A stretch of 64,000 bases of DNA from Mesorhizobium comanense (GTDB lineage: Bacteria; Pseudomonadota; Alphaproteobacteria; Rhizobiales; Rhizobiaceae): positions 62,001 through 126,000 of the forward strand of contig NZ_SCNN01000008.1 in the NCBI RefSeq assembly GCF_005503535.1. The letters are read 5' to 3'. The position numbers and the translations under genes are program-made. Under the pieces are notes generated by a model. That model did no database searches and had not been told where the DNA came from. It saw nothing but the letters and a program-made list of their open reading frames with translations. Each line of letters opens with the position of its first letter. Positions within the stretch are counted from its first letter, which is position 1. Shown here piece after piece: positions 25,726-33,719 of the stretch.

Positions 25726-26619
25726 CGGCAGGTAGCTGGCGCCTCCCCGGCATTGCTTGAGATAGTCCAGCGCCCGCGCCTGCCCCGTGATCTCGAGGTC
25801 GTCGCGATAGACCGGGTCGTGCCAGCCCTCGATGTCGATGGCGCCGCGATAGCCGGCCAGCCGCAATTCGCTGATCACCCGCGTCCAGTCGCTGTCGCCG
25901 AAGCCGGGCGTGCGCATCTGCACGAAAGGCAGCCGGCCGAACACGCCGTGCTCGCGAATGACATCCCAGCGCACCGTCGCGTCCTTGCCATGAACATGGA
26001 AGATGCGTGGCGCCCATTTGCGGATCTGCGGCAGCGGATCGATCAGATAGACGAGTTGATGGCAGGGTTCCCATTCGAGCCCGAGATTCTCGTCGGGCAA
26101 TTCGTTGAACATCAGCTCCCACGCATCCGGATTGTGGGCGATGTTCCAGTCGCCGGAAGCCCAGTTGCCGTCCATGGCGCAATTCTCGAAGGCGATGCGC
26201 ACACCCTTGTCGGCGGCGCGCCTGGCCAGCGGCCCCCACACCGCGCGAAAACGCGGCAGGCTGTCGGTCAACGCCTTGCCGCGTAGGCGCCCGGTGAAGC
26301 CGCTGACCATCGAGGTGCCGAACAGATGCGCATTGTCGATCACCGTTTCCCAGGCCGCGAGCACGCCGCGATCGACCTCGCCGCTCTCCAGCGGATTGCC
26401 GAACACGCCAAGCGAAGACACGACGACATCGGCATCGCCGATCGCTTCGCGGATCTGGCCGGCGAGACGCGGCAGATCCTTGTCGCCCAGCGTCTGCCAG
26501 AAGAAGGGCTGGATGCTCTCGAAGCCAAGCGGCAGGATCTGTTTGATGTAAGCCGCCGGGTCGTCGAGGTTGGCCCGCACCATGGTGCCGATCCGGATGT
26601 CGAGAAGCGGGTTCGGCAT
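25714..26619 (-). CDS. Sugar phosphate isomerase/epimerase family protein (TIM barrel)
   Basis: A 301-residue protein of the AP-endonuclease-2/xylose-isomerase-like TIM barrel family. Typical features are IRIGTMVRANLDDPAAYIKQ at the start, GVRIAFENCAMDG, NLGLEWEPCHQLVYLIDPL, FHVHGKDATVRWD and the final GAIDIEGWHDPVYRDDLEITG. Glu, His and Asp residues of these strands would bind the divalent metal. It presumably isomerises a keto-sugar or inositol-derived intermediate produced by the adjacent oxidoreductase. Its ATG overlaps the oxidoreductase stop by one base (TAATG). Confidence 0.9.
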   Translation of the reverse strand: MPNPLLDIRIGTMVRANLDDPAAYIKQILPLGFESIQPFFWQTLGDKDLPRLAGQIREAIGDADVVVSSLGVFGNPLESGEVDRGVLAAWETVIDNAHLFGTSMVSGFTGRLRGKALTDSLPRFRAVWGPLARRAADKGVRIAFENCAMDGNWASGDWNIAHNPDAWELMFNELPDENLGLEWEPCHQLVYLIDPLPQIRKWAPRIFHVHGKDATVRWDVIREHGVFGRLPFVQMRTPGFGDSDWTRVISELRLAGYRGAIDIEGWHDPVYRDDLEITGQARALDYLKQCRGGASYLPNPR

Positions 26620-27653
26620 TATCGTTCTTCCTGTGCAGATATGGCGACGCGCCGGCCGATCTCGGCGCTTTCGATGGCGCTAAAAACCATGGCCAGGCTC
26701 TTGATGTTGTCGGCGCCGCGCGTTTCCGGCTCGGTGCCGGTCTCGATGGCGTGCATGAAATCCCTGATGATGCCGAGATGGCCGCCGACGCGGTCGGCGG
26801 GGTCGAGCGGCGGCACCTCGATCGGCTGGGTCTTGTCGAAGATCCCGTCGCGGCCCGGCACCACCACTTCGGCCTTCAAGAGGTCGTGGCCGTCCCAGAT
26901 AAGGCTGCCGCGCTCGGCAACGATGCGCCAGCTGCCTTCCCAGCTGGTGCGGAAACCGTCGGCGCACCAGGAGCCGGCATAGGTGAAGACCTTGCCGCCA
27001 CCGAAATCGATTACGGCGCTGGCCGAAGACCCCTGCCGGTACCAGGAATTGGCCGGCTCCCATTCCTGGCAATAGACACTCGCCGGCTCGCCGGCGGCCA
27101 TGTAGCGGGCTGCGTCGAAGGTGTGGATCGCCATGTCGAGCAGCAGCACATGCGCCATCTCCTCGCGAAAGCCGCCGAAATGCGGCGCGACGAAGAAGTC
27201 GGCATGGATACTGGTCGCGGCACCAATGGCGCCGGAGTCGAGAAAGCGCCGGATGCGCCTGACATTGGTGACGTAGCGGCGATTCTGCACCACGGCATGG
27301 ACGCGCCCTGCCTGGCGCGCCGCCTCGACAATGGCGCGGGCGTTTTCAGGACTGTCGGCCAGCGGCTTTTCGGTCAGGAGATGGCAATTATGGGCAAAGG
27401 CCGAGAGCGCGACCCCGCGCCGGGCGGCGGGGACGACGACATCGAACACCGCCTCGGGCCTCGTCTGGTCCAGCACAGCGTCGAGGCTGGTGCCGATGAC
27501 GGCGCCGGAAAGGTCGTATTCGCGCGCCCTCGCCTGCGCCCGCTCGGCGTCGAGATCGACAAGGCCGACGATGGCGAGCCCGTCGATCTGCCTCACGGCA
27601 TCGAGCCAGTGCCTGCTCATCGCTCCACAGCCGACGAGGACGACATTCATCAT
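26619..27653 (-). CDS. Gfo/Idh/MocA family oxidoreductase
   Basis: This 344-residue NAD(P)-dependent dehydrogenase has an N-terminal Rossmann motif VVLVGCGAMSRHWLDAVRQ (about residues 4-22), the conserved EKP motif in HLLTEKPLADSPENA (about residue 96) and the DMAIHTFDAARYMAA active-site helix. It is the first gene of the LacI-controlled operon and would oxidise or epimerise a sugar, inositol or amino-sugar before the TIM-barrel isomerase acts. Two adjacent Met codons give possible starts (27653 or 27650). The LacI-type operators lie 60-140 bp upstream. Confidence 0.92.
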   Translation of the reverse strand: MMNVVLVGCGAMSRHWLDAVRQIDGLAIVGLVDLDAERAQARAREYDLSGAVIGTSLDAVLDQTRPEAVFDVVVPAARRGVALSAFAHNCHLLTEKPLADSPENARAIVEAARQAGRVHAVVQNRRYVTNVRRIRRFLDSGAIGAATSIHADFFVAPHFGGFREEMAHVLLLDMAIHTFDAARYMAAGEPASVYCQEWEPANSWYRQGSSASAVIDFGGGKVFTYAGSWCADGFRTSWEGSWRIVAERGSLIWDGHDLLKAEVVVPGRDGIFDKTQPIEVPPLDPADRVGGHLGIIRDFMHAIETGTEPETRGADNIKSLAMVFSAIESAEIGRRVAISAQEER

Positions 27654-27712
27654 CCGGCATTCCTCCCGTCCGGCCCCTCCCGACCGGATGTCACGGCATT
27701 CACGGCTTCACC

Positions 27713-27738
27713 GTAAACGTTTTTCCGTAAACGTTTAC
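27713..27738. promoter_or_regulatory. Two LacI-type operators in the sugar-operon promoter
   Basis: GTAAACGTTTAC (27727-27738) is a perfect palindrome of the LacI/GalR type with a central CG, and GTAAACGTTTTT (27713-27724) is a near match whose centre is 14 bp away. They lie directly upstream of the oxidoreductase gene and opposite the LacI-family regulator gene. Confidence 0.8.
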
Positions 27739-27781
27739 GAGAACACACCCGATAGCGTAGAATGTCAATCGGCGGCCGGCA

Positions 27782-27793
27782 GAAAACGTTTCC
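27782..27793. promoter_or_regulatory. Third LacI-type operator
   Basis: GAAAACGTTTCC shares the AAACGTTT core with the two sites at 27713-27738 and is centred 55 bp from the palindromic site, about five helical turns, compatible with looping or cooperative repression of the divergent promoters. Confidence 0.6.
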
Positions 27794-27823
27794 GAAGCCT
27801 TGGCCTGAGCGACAGCCGGTGCT

Positions 27824-27924
27824 AGAGCAGGTCACCGTTCAAGAAACGGCGAACTGCTCTAACTCTTTGTTTTGACGCAATTCCGGACGGAAAACCGCTT
27901 CGCACTTTTCCTGGAATTGCTCCG
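27824..27924. repeat. RIME-like intergenic repeat (copy 2, near full length)
   Basis: The left part is an imperfect hairpin (AGAGCAG at 27824-27830 with CTGCTCT at 27854-27860). It continues aactctttgttttgacgcaa and ends with the shared core aaaaccgcttcgcacttttc then ctggaattgctcc. The same modules recur at 9859, 35155 and 45485. This resembles the Rhizobium-specific intergenic mosaic elements. Confidence 0.8.
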
Positions 27925-27948
27925 GCCAAGGCAGGGGGAGACTATCCT

Positions 27949-28974
27949 TTGGCGTCCAGCATCCACGACCTTGCGCGTCACCTGAACATCTCGATCGGCA
28001 CCGTGTCGCGGGCGTTGAACGGCCGCGCCGACGTCAATGCCGACACCCGCCAGCGCGTGCTCGACGCCGCCAAAGAGCTGAACTATTCGCCCAACCAGTC
28101 CGGCCGAAGCCTCAGGCAAGGCGCCACCCATTCGATCGCCTTCATGCTGCAGCCGCATCCGGGCGACCAGCAATATGGCGAGCCGTTCTTCATTCCTTTC
28201 CTGATCGGACTGCAGGGCCGGCTTGCCGAAAGCGGGCTCGACCTGACCGTGGTGATGGGCGCGCCGGGCGACTATCAGCAGGAGCGTCTGCGCCGTGTCG
28301 TCGAGACCCGCCGCGCCGATGCCGTGCTGCTGGCCTGGACGCGGCGCGAGGACGAACGCATCGATTATCTGACAGAGGTGGGCTTCCCCTTCGCCACGCT
28401 CGGCCGCAGCCGCACCGGCGGCAAAGCCTATCCCTCGCTCGATCTCGATTTCGAAAAGGCAGGCGCCGACGCCGTCGACCGGCTGGTGGCGCGCGGCCAT
28501 CGCCGCATCGCCGCCATCCGCCCTTCCCTCAACCTCAACTTCGGCTATCTGTTCCTCGACGGCTACCGCAAGGCGCTGAAGCGGCACGGCATCGAGGTCG
28601 ATCCGGCGCTGATCGCCGACGGCTTCATCAACGAGGCCGGCGGCTACCAGGTGACGCCGCGCGTGATGCTTGCAAAGAACAAGCCCACCGCCATCATCTT
28701 CAACAACGATGCCATGGCGCTCGGCGGCTGCAAGGCACTGGCCGAGATGGGCATCCGGCCCGGCCAGGACATTGCGGTGACGGTCATCGTCGACACGCCG
28801 CTCTGCCGCTATTTCTCGCCGGCGCTGACCGCCTTCCGCCCGGCATTGGAGCCGATGGGGAGGCGGCTGGCCGAAATGCTTCTGGCCTCGCTTCCCGCCT
28901 TTGCCGGCCCGGAAGGTCCGCGAATCATCCGCGAGGTCTGGCCGCTAGAACTGATCGCACGCGATAGCGATTGA
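27949..28974 (+). CDS. LacI family transcriptional regulator
   Basis: A 341-residue regulator with N-terminal LacI HTH (IHDLARHLNISIGTVSRALN, residues about 5-24) and hinge RVLDAAKELNYSPNQSGRSL, followed by a periplasmic-binding-like ligand domain (AIIFNNDAMALGGCKALAEMG and DIAVTVIVDTPLCRYFSPALT). The start is TTG at 27949, chosen because AGGGGGAG lies 8-10 bp upstream and no ATG fits the HTH. It is divergent from the sugar operon and faces three operator-like palindromes, so it is very likely the operon repressor. Confidence 0.93.
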   Translation: MASSIHDLARHLNISIGTVSRALNGRADVNADTRQRVLDAAKELNYSPNQSGRSLRQGATHSIAFMLQPHPGDQQYGEPFFIPFLIGLQGRLAESGLDLTVVMGAPGDYQQERLRRVVETRRADAVLLAWTRREDERIDYLTEVGFPFATLGRSRTGGKAYPSLDLDFEKAGADAVDRLVARGHRRIAAIRPSLNLNFGYLFLDGYRKALKRHGIEVDPALIADGFINEAGGYQVTPRVMLAKNKPTAIIFNNDAMALGGCKALAEMGIRPGQDIAVTVIVDTPLCRYFSPALTAFRPALEPMGRRLAEMLLASLPAFAGPEGPRIIREVWPLELIARDSD

Positions 28975-28995
28975 CGGAGGAGCCGGCGAAGGCGC

Positions 28996-29310
28996 TCAAT
29001 CCACCTTCTTCTCGCCCCGCTCTCCGGCCTTTACGATATCTCCCGTCGTGAACAGGATTTCCTTCAGTTCCGCCCGCCAGTCCTTCTTCTGGCGAAGCAG
29101 GAACTCCAGGTCCATGCCGAAATGCTTGAACTCCTCGGCCTGCGCGTTCTTCATGATCGCCTTGGCCTGCGGGTCCTTTTCCACCGCCATGCGCTGTTCG
29201 TACCAGCTTATCGCCTCCGCCTCCTCGATCAGCGAGGTGATCATGCGGGCAAAGGTCCGCACCTTCTGCGACAGTTCCTGCGGCGGCTCGTGATACTGGT
29301 CGAAACCCAT
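28996..29310 (-). CDS. EncFtn-like (encapsulated ferritin family) protein
   Basis: The product is 104 residues and two-helical. It matches the encapsulated ferritin family: YHEPPQELSQ at the start, SLIEEAEAISWYEQR (E29, E30, W36, Y37), EEFKHFGMDLEFLLRQ (E60, H63) and ELKEILFT near the end. These correspond to the iron ligands and ferroxidase residues of EncFtn (family knowledge), which forms an annular decamer with ferroxidase sites at subunit interfaces. The C-terminal tail (GDIVKAGERGEKKVD) has no recognisable encapsulin-loading peptide, and neither flank encodes an encapsulin. It ends 21 bp from the convergent lacI gene. Confidence 0.85.
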   Translation of the reverse strand: MGFDQYHEPPQELSQKVRTFARMITSLIEEAEAISWYEQRMAVEKDPQAKAIMKNAQAEEFKHFGMDLEFLLRQKKDWRAELKEILFTTGDIVKAGERGEKKVD

Positions 29311-29475
29311 ATGAGGAATCCTTCCCTGGCGATGGCTGGGTTCATGGTTGATGCGCCGACGTCGGACGCATCACCAGAAATGCGCCGGGGGATCGGCGGT
29401 TCCCGGCCTTGCCCGACCAAAGATCGGCGCGATACTGTCGCCCGCCTCTCACCGAGACCGCCAATGAGGGTCGGC

Positions 29476-30534
29476 ATGCCCCGAACATCATTCCTGCCGT
29501 TGCTCGGCGGACGCCTGCTGATGGTGCTGCTGGCCGTGCTGACGGCGGTGATCTTCGTCCTCGACACCATCACCAATTTCGAGATCGCGGTCGCGGTTCT
29601 CTATGTCGCCATCGTCCTCATCGCGGTTCAGCACCTGGGCCGGCGCCAGGTGGTGATGGTGGCGGCGGGCTGCATGGCGCTGACCATGCTGAGCTTTGCC
29701 TTGACGCGCACCGGATCCGTGGCCTCGGGACTGGTCAACTGCGCCATCAGCCTGGTGGCGATCGCGGTGACGACCACTCTGGCGCTGCGCGCCGCCGCGG
29801 CGGAAGCCGCCGCCCGCGAGGCGCAGGCGCAGCTTGCCCACATCACCCGCGTCACCATGCTGGGCGAACTGACGGCCTCGATCGCCCATGAACTCAACCA
29901 GCCGCTGGCGGCGATCGTGCTCAACGGCAATGCCGCGCTGCGCTGGCTGGCCGGCCAGCCCGCCAATCTTGATGAGGCCAACAAGGCCGCCGAGCGTATC
30001 GTGCGCGATGCCGTGAGGGCGACCGACCTGATCAAGCGGCTGCGCGGCCTGACCAAGAAAGCGGCGGGCAAGGCGGTCCGGCTCGACCTCAACCAGACCG
30101 TTACCGAGACACTGCCGCTGATCCAGAACGAAGTCAGCCGCCATCGCGCCGTCCTGCGTACCGAGCTTGCCGACGCCCTGCCCCGGGTCCACGCCGATCC
30201 CGTGCAGGTCCAGCAGGTGATCCTCAACCTGATCGTCAACGCGCTGGAGGCCATGAAGGGCGAGCCGCAGCGTGAGGTGACGGTGCTGACCGCCCTTGGC
30301 CAGCCCGGCGAGGTGCTGGTGAGTATCCACGATTCCGGCCGGGGCCTGGCCGCAGCGCAGCCCGACCAGATCTTCGATCCCTTCTACACCACCAAGCCGG
30401 ACGGCATGGGCATGGGGCTTGCCATCAGCCGCTCCATCGTCGAGAGCCATGGCGGCCGCATCTGGGCACAGGCGGGCGTGCCTCGCGGCTCGACCTTCAC
30501 CTTCTCGCTGCCGGCCGCCAGGGAGCGCCAATGA
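29476..30534 (+). CDS. Membrane sensor histidine kinase (FixL/NtrB-like kinase core)
   Basis: This 352-residue kinase has four or so N-terminal membrane helices (LLMVLLAVLTAVIFVLDTIT, IAVAVLYVAIVLIAVQHL, VVMVAAGCMALTMLSFAL, GLVNCAISLVAIAVTTTLAL). An H-box MLGELTASIAHELNQPLAAI follows (His about 138), then HATPase motifs NLIVNALEAM, HDSGRGL, FDPFYTTKPDGMGMGLAIS. No PAS or haem domain is seen, so it is not FixL itself. ATG 29476 follows GAGGG; ATG 29464 is an alternative. It overlaps the response-regulator gene by ATGA, so they form a cognate pair. Confidence 0.92.
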   Translation: MPRTSFLPLLGGRLLMVLLAVLTAVIFVLDTITNFEIAVAVLYVAIVLIAVQHLGRRQVVMVAAGCMALTMLSFALTRTGSVASGLVNCAISLVAIAVTTTLALRAAAAEAAAREAQAQLAHITRVTMLGELTASIAHELNQPLAAIVLNGNAALRWLAGQPANLDEANKAAERIVRDAVRATDLIKRLRGLTKKAAGKAVRLDLNQTVTETLPLIQNEVSRHRAVLRTELADALPRVHADPVQVQQVILNLIVNALEAMKGEPQREVTVLTALGQPGEVLVSIHDSGRGLAAAQPDQIFDPFYTTKPDGMGMGLAISRSIVESHGGRIWAQAGVPRGSTFTFSLPAARERQ

Positions 30535-31163
30535 CCGAGCAGAAACCGATCGTTTTCGTCATCGACGACGATCCCGCCATCCGCGAGGCGCTGGACAGTC
30601 TGCTGCGTTCGGTGGGCCACGACGTCAGGTGCTTCGCCTCGGTCGCCGCCTTTCTCGACGCCGCCAAGCCCGACATCGCCTCATGCCTGGTGCTGGACGT
30701 GCGCCTGCCTGGGAAAAGCGGCATGGATTTCCAGAAGGAACTGACCCACAGCGAAACCCCGCTGCCGGTCATCATGATGACCGGCCATGGCGATATCGCC
30801 ATGTCGGTGCAGGCGATGAAGGCCGGCGCCATCGACTTCCTGCCCAAGCCGTTCCGGGAACAGGATCTGCTCGATGCCATCACCACGGCGTTGGACAAGG
30901 ACCGGTCGCGGCGGATCCACGTGGCGGAGCTGGACGCCTTGCGCGCGCGCCTGGCGACACTGAGCGATGGTGAGCGCGATGTCGTCGCGCAGGTGGTGCT
31001 GGGGCGCCTCAACAAGCAGATCGCCGGCGACCTCGCCATCAGCGAGATAACGGTCAAGGTCCGCCGCGCGCGCGCCATGCGCAAGATGCAGGCCGGCTCG
31101 CTGGCCGAGCTGGTGAAAATGATCGACAGGCTCGCAACGGAGCCTTCCGCGCAAGGCCATTAA
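30531..31163 (+). CDS. FixJ-like response regulator with LuxR-type HTH
   Basis: The product is 210 residues: a receiver domain (D12-D14, phospho-acceptor Asp56 in CLVLDVRLPGKSG, MMTGHGDIAMSVQAMKAGAIDFLPKPF) joined to a LuxR/FixJ-type HTH (TLSDGERDVVAQVVLGRLNK then AISEITVKVRRARAMRKM). It is probably phosphorylated by the upstream membrane kinase and activates target promoters. The stimulus and regulon are not shown by the sequence. The gene starts inside the kinase stop. Confidence 0.92.
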   Translation: MTEQKPIVFVIDDDPAIREALDSLLRSVGHDVRCFASVAAFLDAAKPDIASCLVLDVRLPGKSGMDFQKELTHSETPLPVIMMTGHGDIAMSVQAMKAGAIDFLPKPFREQDLLDAITTALDKDRSRRIHVAELDALRARLATLSDGERDVVAQVVLGRLNKQIAGDLAISEITVKVRRARAMRKMQAGSLAELVKMIDRLATEPSAQGH

Positions 31164-31507
31164 CCCATTGGTTTTGAAAGCATTATCGATCAGCCGGCTA
31201 GCCTGCCCCGGACCGTGATATGCGTTGGTATCAGGCCATATACTTAAGATTCCGATGCCTGCGTTGACACCGCGTGACAAGCGGGCGTAAGGCGGCGTGG
31301 CTTCGGACGACCGAAGCATCAACTCGAGATCGAACAGGTTATGGACAGCTATCCCAGTCGCTGTCCGGATCAAGCGCAAGGCACGGTCCGGACACTGGCC
31401 CCGTCAACAGATTTGGTTTCCGGCATGTGGCGCCGGTCGGGCCTGGGCAGGGCATAACCCGCCTTCGGCTCGCCTTGCCGTCCCTGCCGGACCGCAAGAG
31501 GTGAGCC
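31164..31507. other. 344-bp intergenic stretch without a convincing gene
   Basis: This gap follows the response regulator. It has a TTGACA at 31264-31269 but no good -10 element at normal spacing, and no open frame with a ribosome site except the start of the next small gene at its end. I see no RNA gene or repeat. Confidence 0.5.
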
Positions 31508-31753
31508 ATGAACACCAACGTCATCCCCTTCCGCGCGCGCCTCGCTCTGCGCGACCTTTCCGCCATCCGGCCCACGGTCCGGATCCGTGTCGCAGACAAT
31601 GCGGCAGGCAAGGTCCATCCGCCTGCGCGCCTTGTCTGCACCTGGCGGCGCAATGCCGAAGGCGGGCTGGTGTGCCGCTGGCGCCGCGACGGCAACGCCG
31701 TCTCCGAAGAGGGCGTCAGTCGTGCCGCGGCTTTCCTCCTCCTCGCCGCCTGA
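31508..31753 (+). CDS. Small hypothetical protein
   Basis: This 81-residue basic protein begins MNTNVIPFRARLALRDLSAI and contains a beta-like segment (ARLVCTWRRNAEGGLVCRWR) with two Cys in similar contexts. AAGAGGTGA stands just before the ATG at good spacing, which supports translation. No family recognised. It may be the leader gene of the downstream transporter operon, from which it is separated by 186 bp. Confidence 0.5.
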   Translation: MNTNVIPFRARLALRDLSAIRPTVRIRVADNAAGKVHPPARLVCTWRRNAEGGLVCRWRRDGNAVSEEGVSRAAAFLLLAA

Positions 31754-31939
31754 GACCTCGTCCGGCACGGCAACATCCCTCGGCGCGATGATGACGCCTC
31801 CACGCCCGGCGCGGCCGCCGCGCGGGCGTGGCCGCGCGCGTGCCCGAAACCACCCCGGCTTCCTTCTCGCGGCCTCGCATGCCCAGCAGGCAGCGAGCGC
31901 CGTCCCCCACGCAAGCAAAGCATCATCCCGAGGCTCGCC

Positions 31940-33694
31940 ATGATCTTCCTGCCACACAACCGCAATTCCCTGGGCGAGGCCGCGGCTCTCGCGCGCGGCC
32001 GCATCGCCCCCAACGTCTACGACACCATTGCCTTCGCCATGCTGGTGGCGTTGCTGGTGCTTTTGGCGCATGGCGCCGCCGGCATGCGCGCGCCGAGCGA
32101 ACTGCTCACCACGTCGCCGGTGACGCTCGATCTCGCCAACCTGCCGGAATATGCGCTGCGCACCACGCTGCGCATGTTCGCGGCCATCGTCGTCTCGCTG
32201 ATCTTCACCTTCACCGTGGCGACGCTGGCGGCCAAGAGCCGACGCGCCGAAATGGTGATCATTCCCGCGCTCGATATCCTGCAGTCGGTCCCGGTGCTCG
32301 GTTTCCTGACCTTCACCGTGACCTTCTTCATGGGCCTGTTTCCCGGCAGCCAGCTGGGCGCCGAATGCGCGGCGATCTTCGCCATCTTCACCAGCCAGGC
32401 CTGGAACATGGCGTTCTCCTTCTACCAATCGCTGCGCACAGTGCCGGGCGACCTCGACGAGGTCAGCCGCGGCTTCGGCCTGTCCGCCTGGCAACGGTTC
32501 TGGCGCCTGGAAGCACCCTTCGCTGCCCCCGGTCTGATCTGGAACACCATGATGTCCATGTCTGGCGGCTGGTTCTTCGTCGTCGCCTCGGAAGCCATAA
32601 CGGTCGGCAACACCACCGTGCAGCTTCCCGGCATCGGTTCGTGGCTGGCGATAGCCATCGACAAGCAGGATTTCAAGGCGGTCGCCTGGGCGGTGCTGGC
32701 CATGGCGATCCTCATCCTGCTCTACGACCAGCTGCTGTTTCGGCCTGTGGTCGCCTGGGCCGACAAGTTCCGTTTCGAACAGACGGCAGGCCAGGAAAAG
32801 CCCCGCTCCTGGGTCTATGACATCCTGCGCCGCGCCCGGCTGCTGCAGACTGTCGGCCTGCCGCTGGCCTGGCTGTGGCAGCGCGCCATGCTGCTGCGCC
32901 TGAGCAAGCGCGCCCTGCCCGCGACATCGGCGGCATCGCGGCAGCTGTCGCGGGCGATCGACATCGCCTGGCTGGGCCTGGTGTTTGTTGTCGCGCTTTG
33001 GGGCGCCTACGAAACCGTGGTCTATCTGCGCCAGACATTGGGCTGGGGCGACGTCGTCGAAGCCTTCGAAGGCGGCCTGCTCACCTTGCTGCGCGTTGTC
33101 GTGCTGATCGCGGTGGCGAGCGTCATCTGGGTGCCGATCGGCGTCTGGATCGGCCTGCGCCCGGCCGTTGCCGAGCGGGTGCAGCCGCTCGCGCAGTTCC
33201 TTGCCGCCTTCCCGGCCAACGTGCTGTTTCCGTTCGCCGTGATCGCCATCGTCGCCACCGGCGCCAGCCCGAGCATCTGGCTGTCGCCGCTGATGGTGCT
33301 GGGCACGCAATGGTACATCCTGTTCAACGTCATTGCCGGCGCCAGCGCCTTCCCGTCGGACCTCAAGGAAGCCGCTTCCGTATTCAGGCTCAAGTCCTGG
33401 ACGTGGTGGCGCAGCGTGATCCTGCCGGGGATTTTCCCCTATTACGTCACCGGGGCGCTGACCGCGTCGGGCGGTTCGTGGAACGCCTCCATCGTCGCCG
33501 AGCTGGCGAGCTGGGGCAACACCAAGCTCGAGGCTTTCGGGCTCGGCTCCTACATCGCCAAGGCCACCGAGGCCGGCGACTTTCCGCGCGTCATTCTCGG
33601 CATCGCCGTGATGTCGCTGTTCGTCACGCTCTTCAACCGCACGCTGTGGCGCCCGCTCTACGTCTTCGCCGAACGCCGCATGCGGCTCGACTGA
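31940..33694 (+). CDS. ABC transporter permease, fused double-domain (NitT/TauT family)
   Basis: The product is 584 residues with two BPD_transp_1 permease halves in one chain. The first half carries EVSRGFGLSAWQRFWRLEAPFAAPGLIWNTMMS and the second DLKEAASVFRLKSWTWWRSVILPGIFPYYVTGALT, each holding the EAA-type loop that contacts the ATPase. About twelve membrane helices are visible, linked by a charged region (WADKFRFEQTAGQEKPRSW). Single-chain permeases of this kind pair with ATPases bearing the AAA-associated C-terminal domain, as in the next gene. No periplasmic binding protein is nearby, so the substrate cannot be named. Confidence 0.9.
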   Translation: MIFLPHNRNSLGEAAALARGRIAPNVYDTIAFAMLVALLVLLAHGAAGMRAPSELLTTSPVTLDLANLPEYALRTTLRMFAAIVVSLIFTFTVATLAAKSRRAEMVIIPALDILQSVPVLGFLTFTVTFFMGLFPGSQLGAECAAIFAIFTSQAWNMAFSFYQSLRTVPGDLDEVSRGFGLSAWQRFWRLEAPFAAPGLIWNTMMSMSGGWFFVVASEAITVGNTTVQLPGIGSWLAIAIDKQDFKAVAWAVLAMAILILLYDQLLFRPVVAWADKFRFEQTAGQEKPRSWVYDILRRARLLQTVGLPLAWLWQRAMLLRLSKRALPATSAASRQLSRAIDIAWLGLVFVVALWGAYETVVYLRQTLGWGDVVEAFEGGLLTLLRVVVLIAVASVIWVPIGVWIGLRPAVAERVQPLAQFLAAFPANVLFPFAVIAIVATGASPSIWLSPLMVLGTQWYILFNVIAGASAFPSDLKEAASVFRLKSWTWWRSVILPGIFPYYVTGALTASGGSWNASIVAELASWGNTKLEAFGLGSYIAKATEAGDFPRVILGIAVMSLFVTLFNRTLWRPLYVFAERRMRLD

Positions 33695-33719
33695 ACCTCT
33701 TTCCTCCAGGAGACTGACC

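Noticed and set aside
28996..29310. Classical ferritin or bacterioferritin
   Set aside because: Only two helices and 104 residues; the motif spacing fits EncFtn, not the four-helix ferritins.
29488..30531. Minus-strand frame opposite the histidine kinase
   Set aside because: The kinase motifs on the plus strand are complete; the antisense frame is Gln/Gly/Arg-rich without a domain.
29476..31163. True FixL/FixJ oxygen-sensing pair
   Set aside because: The kinase has membrane helices but no PAS haem domain; only the kinase core and regulator are FixL/FixJ-like.
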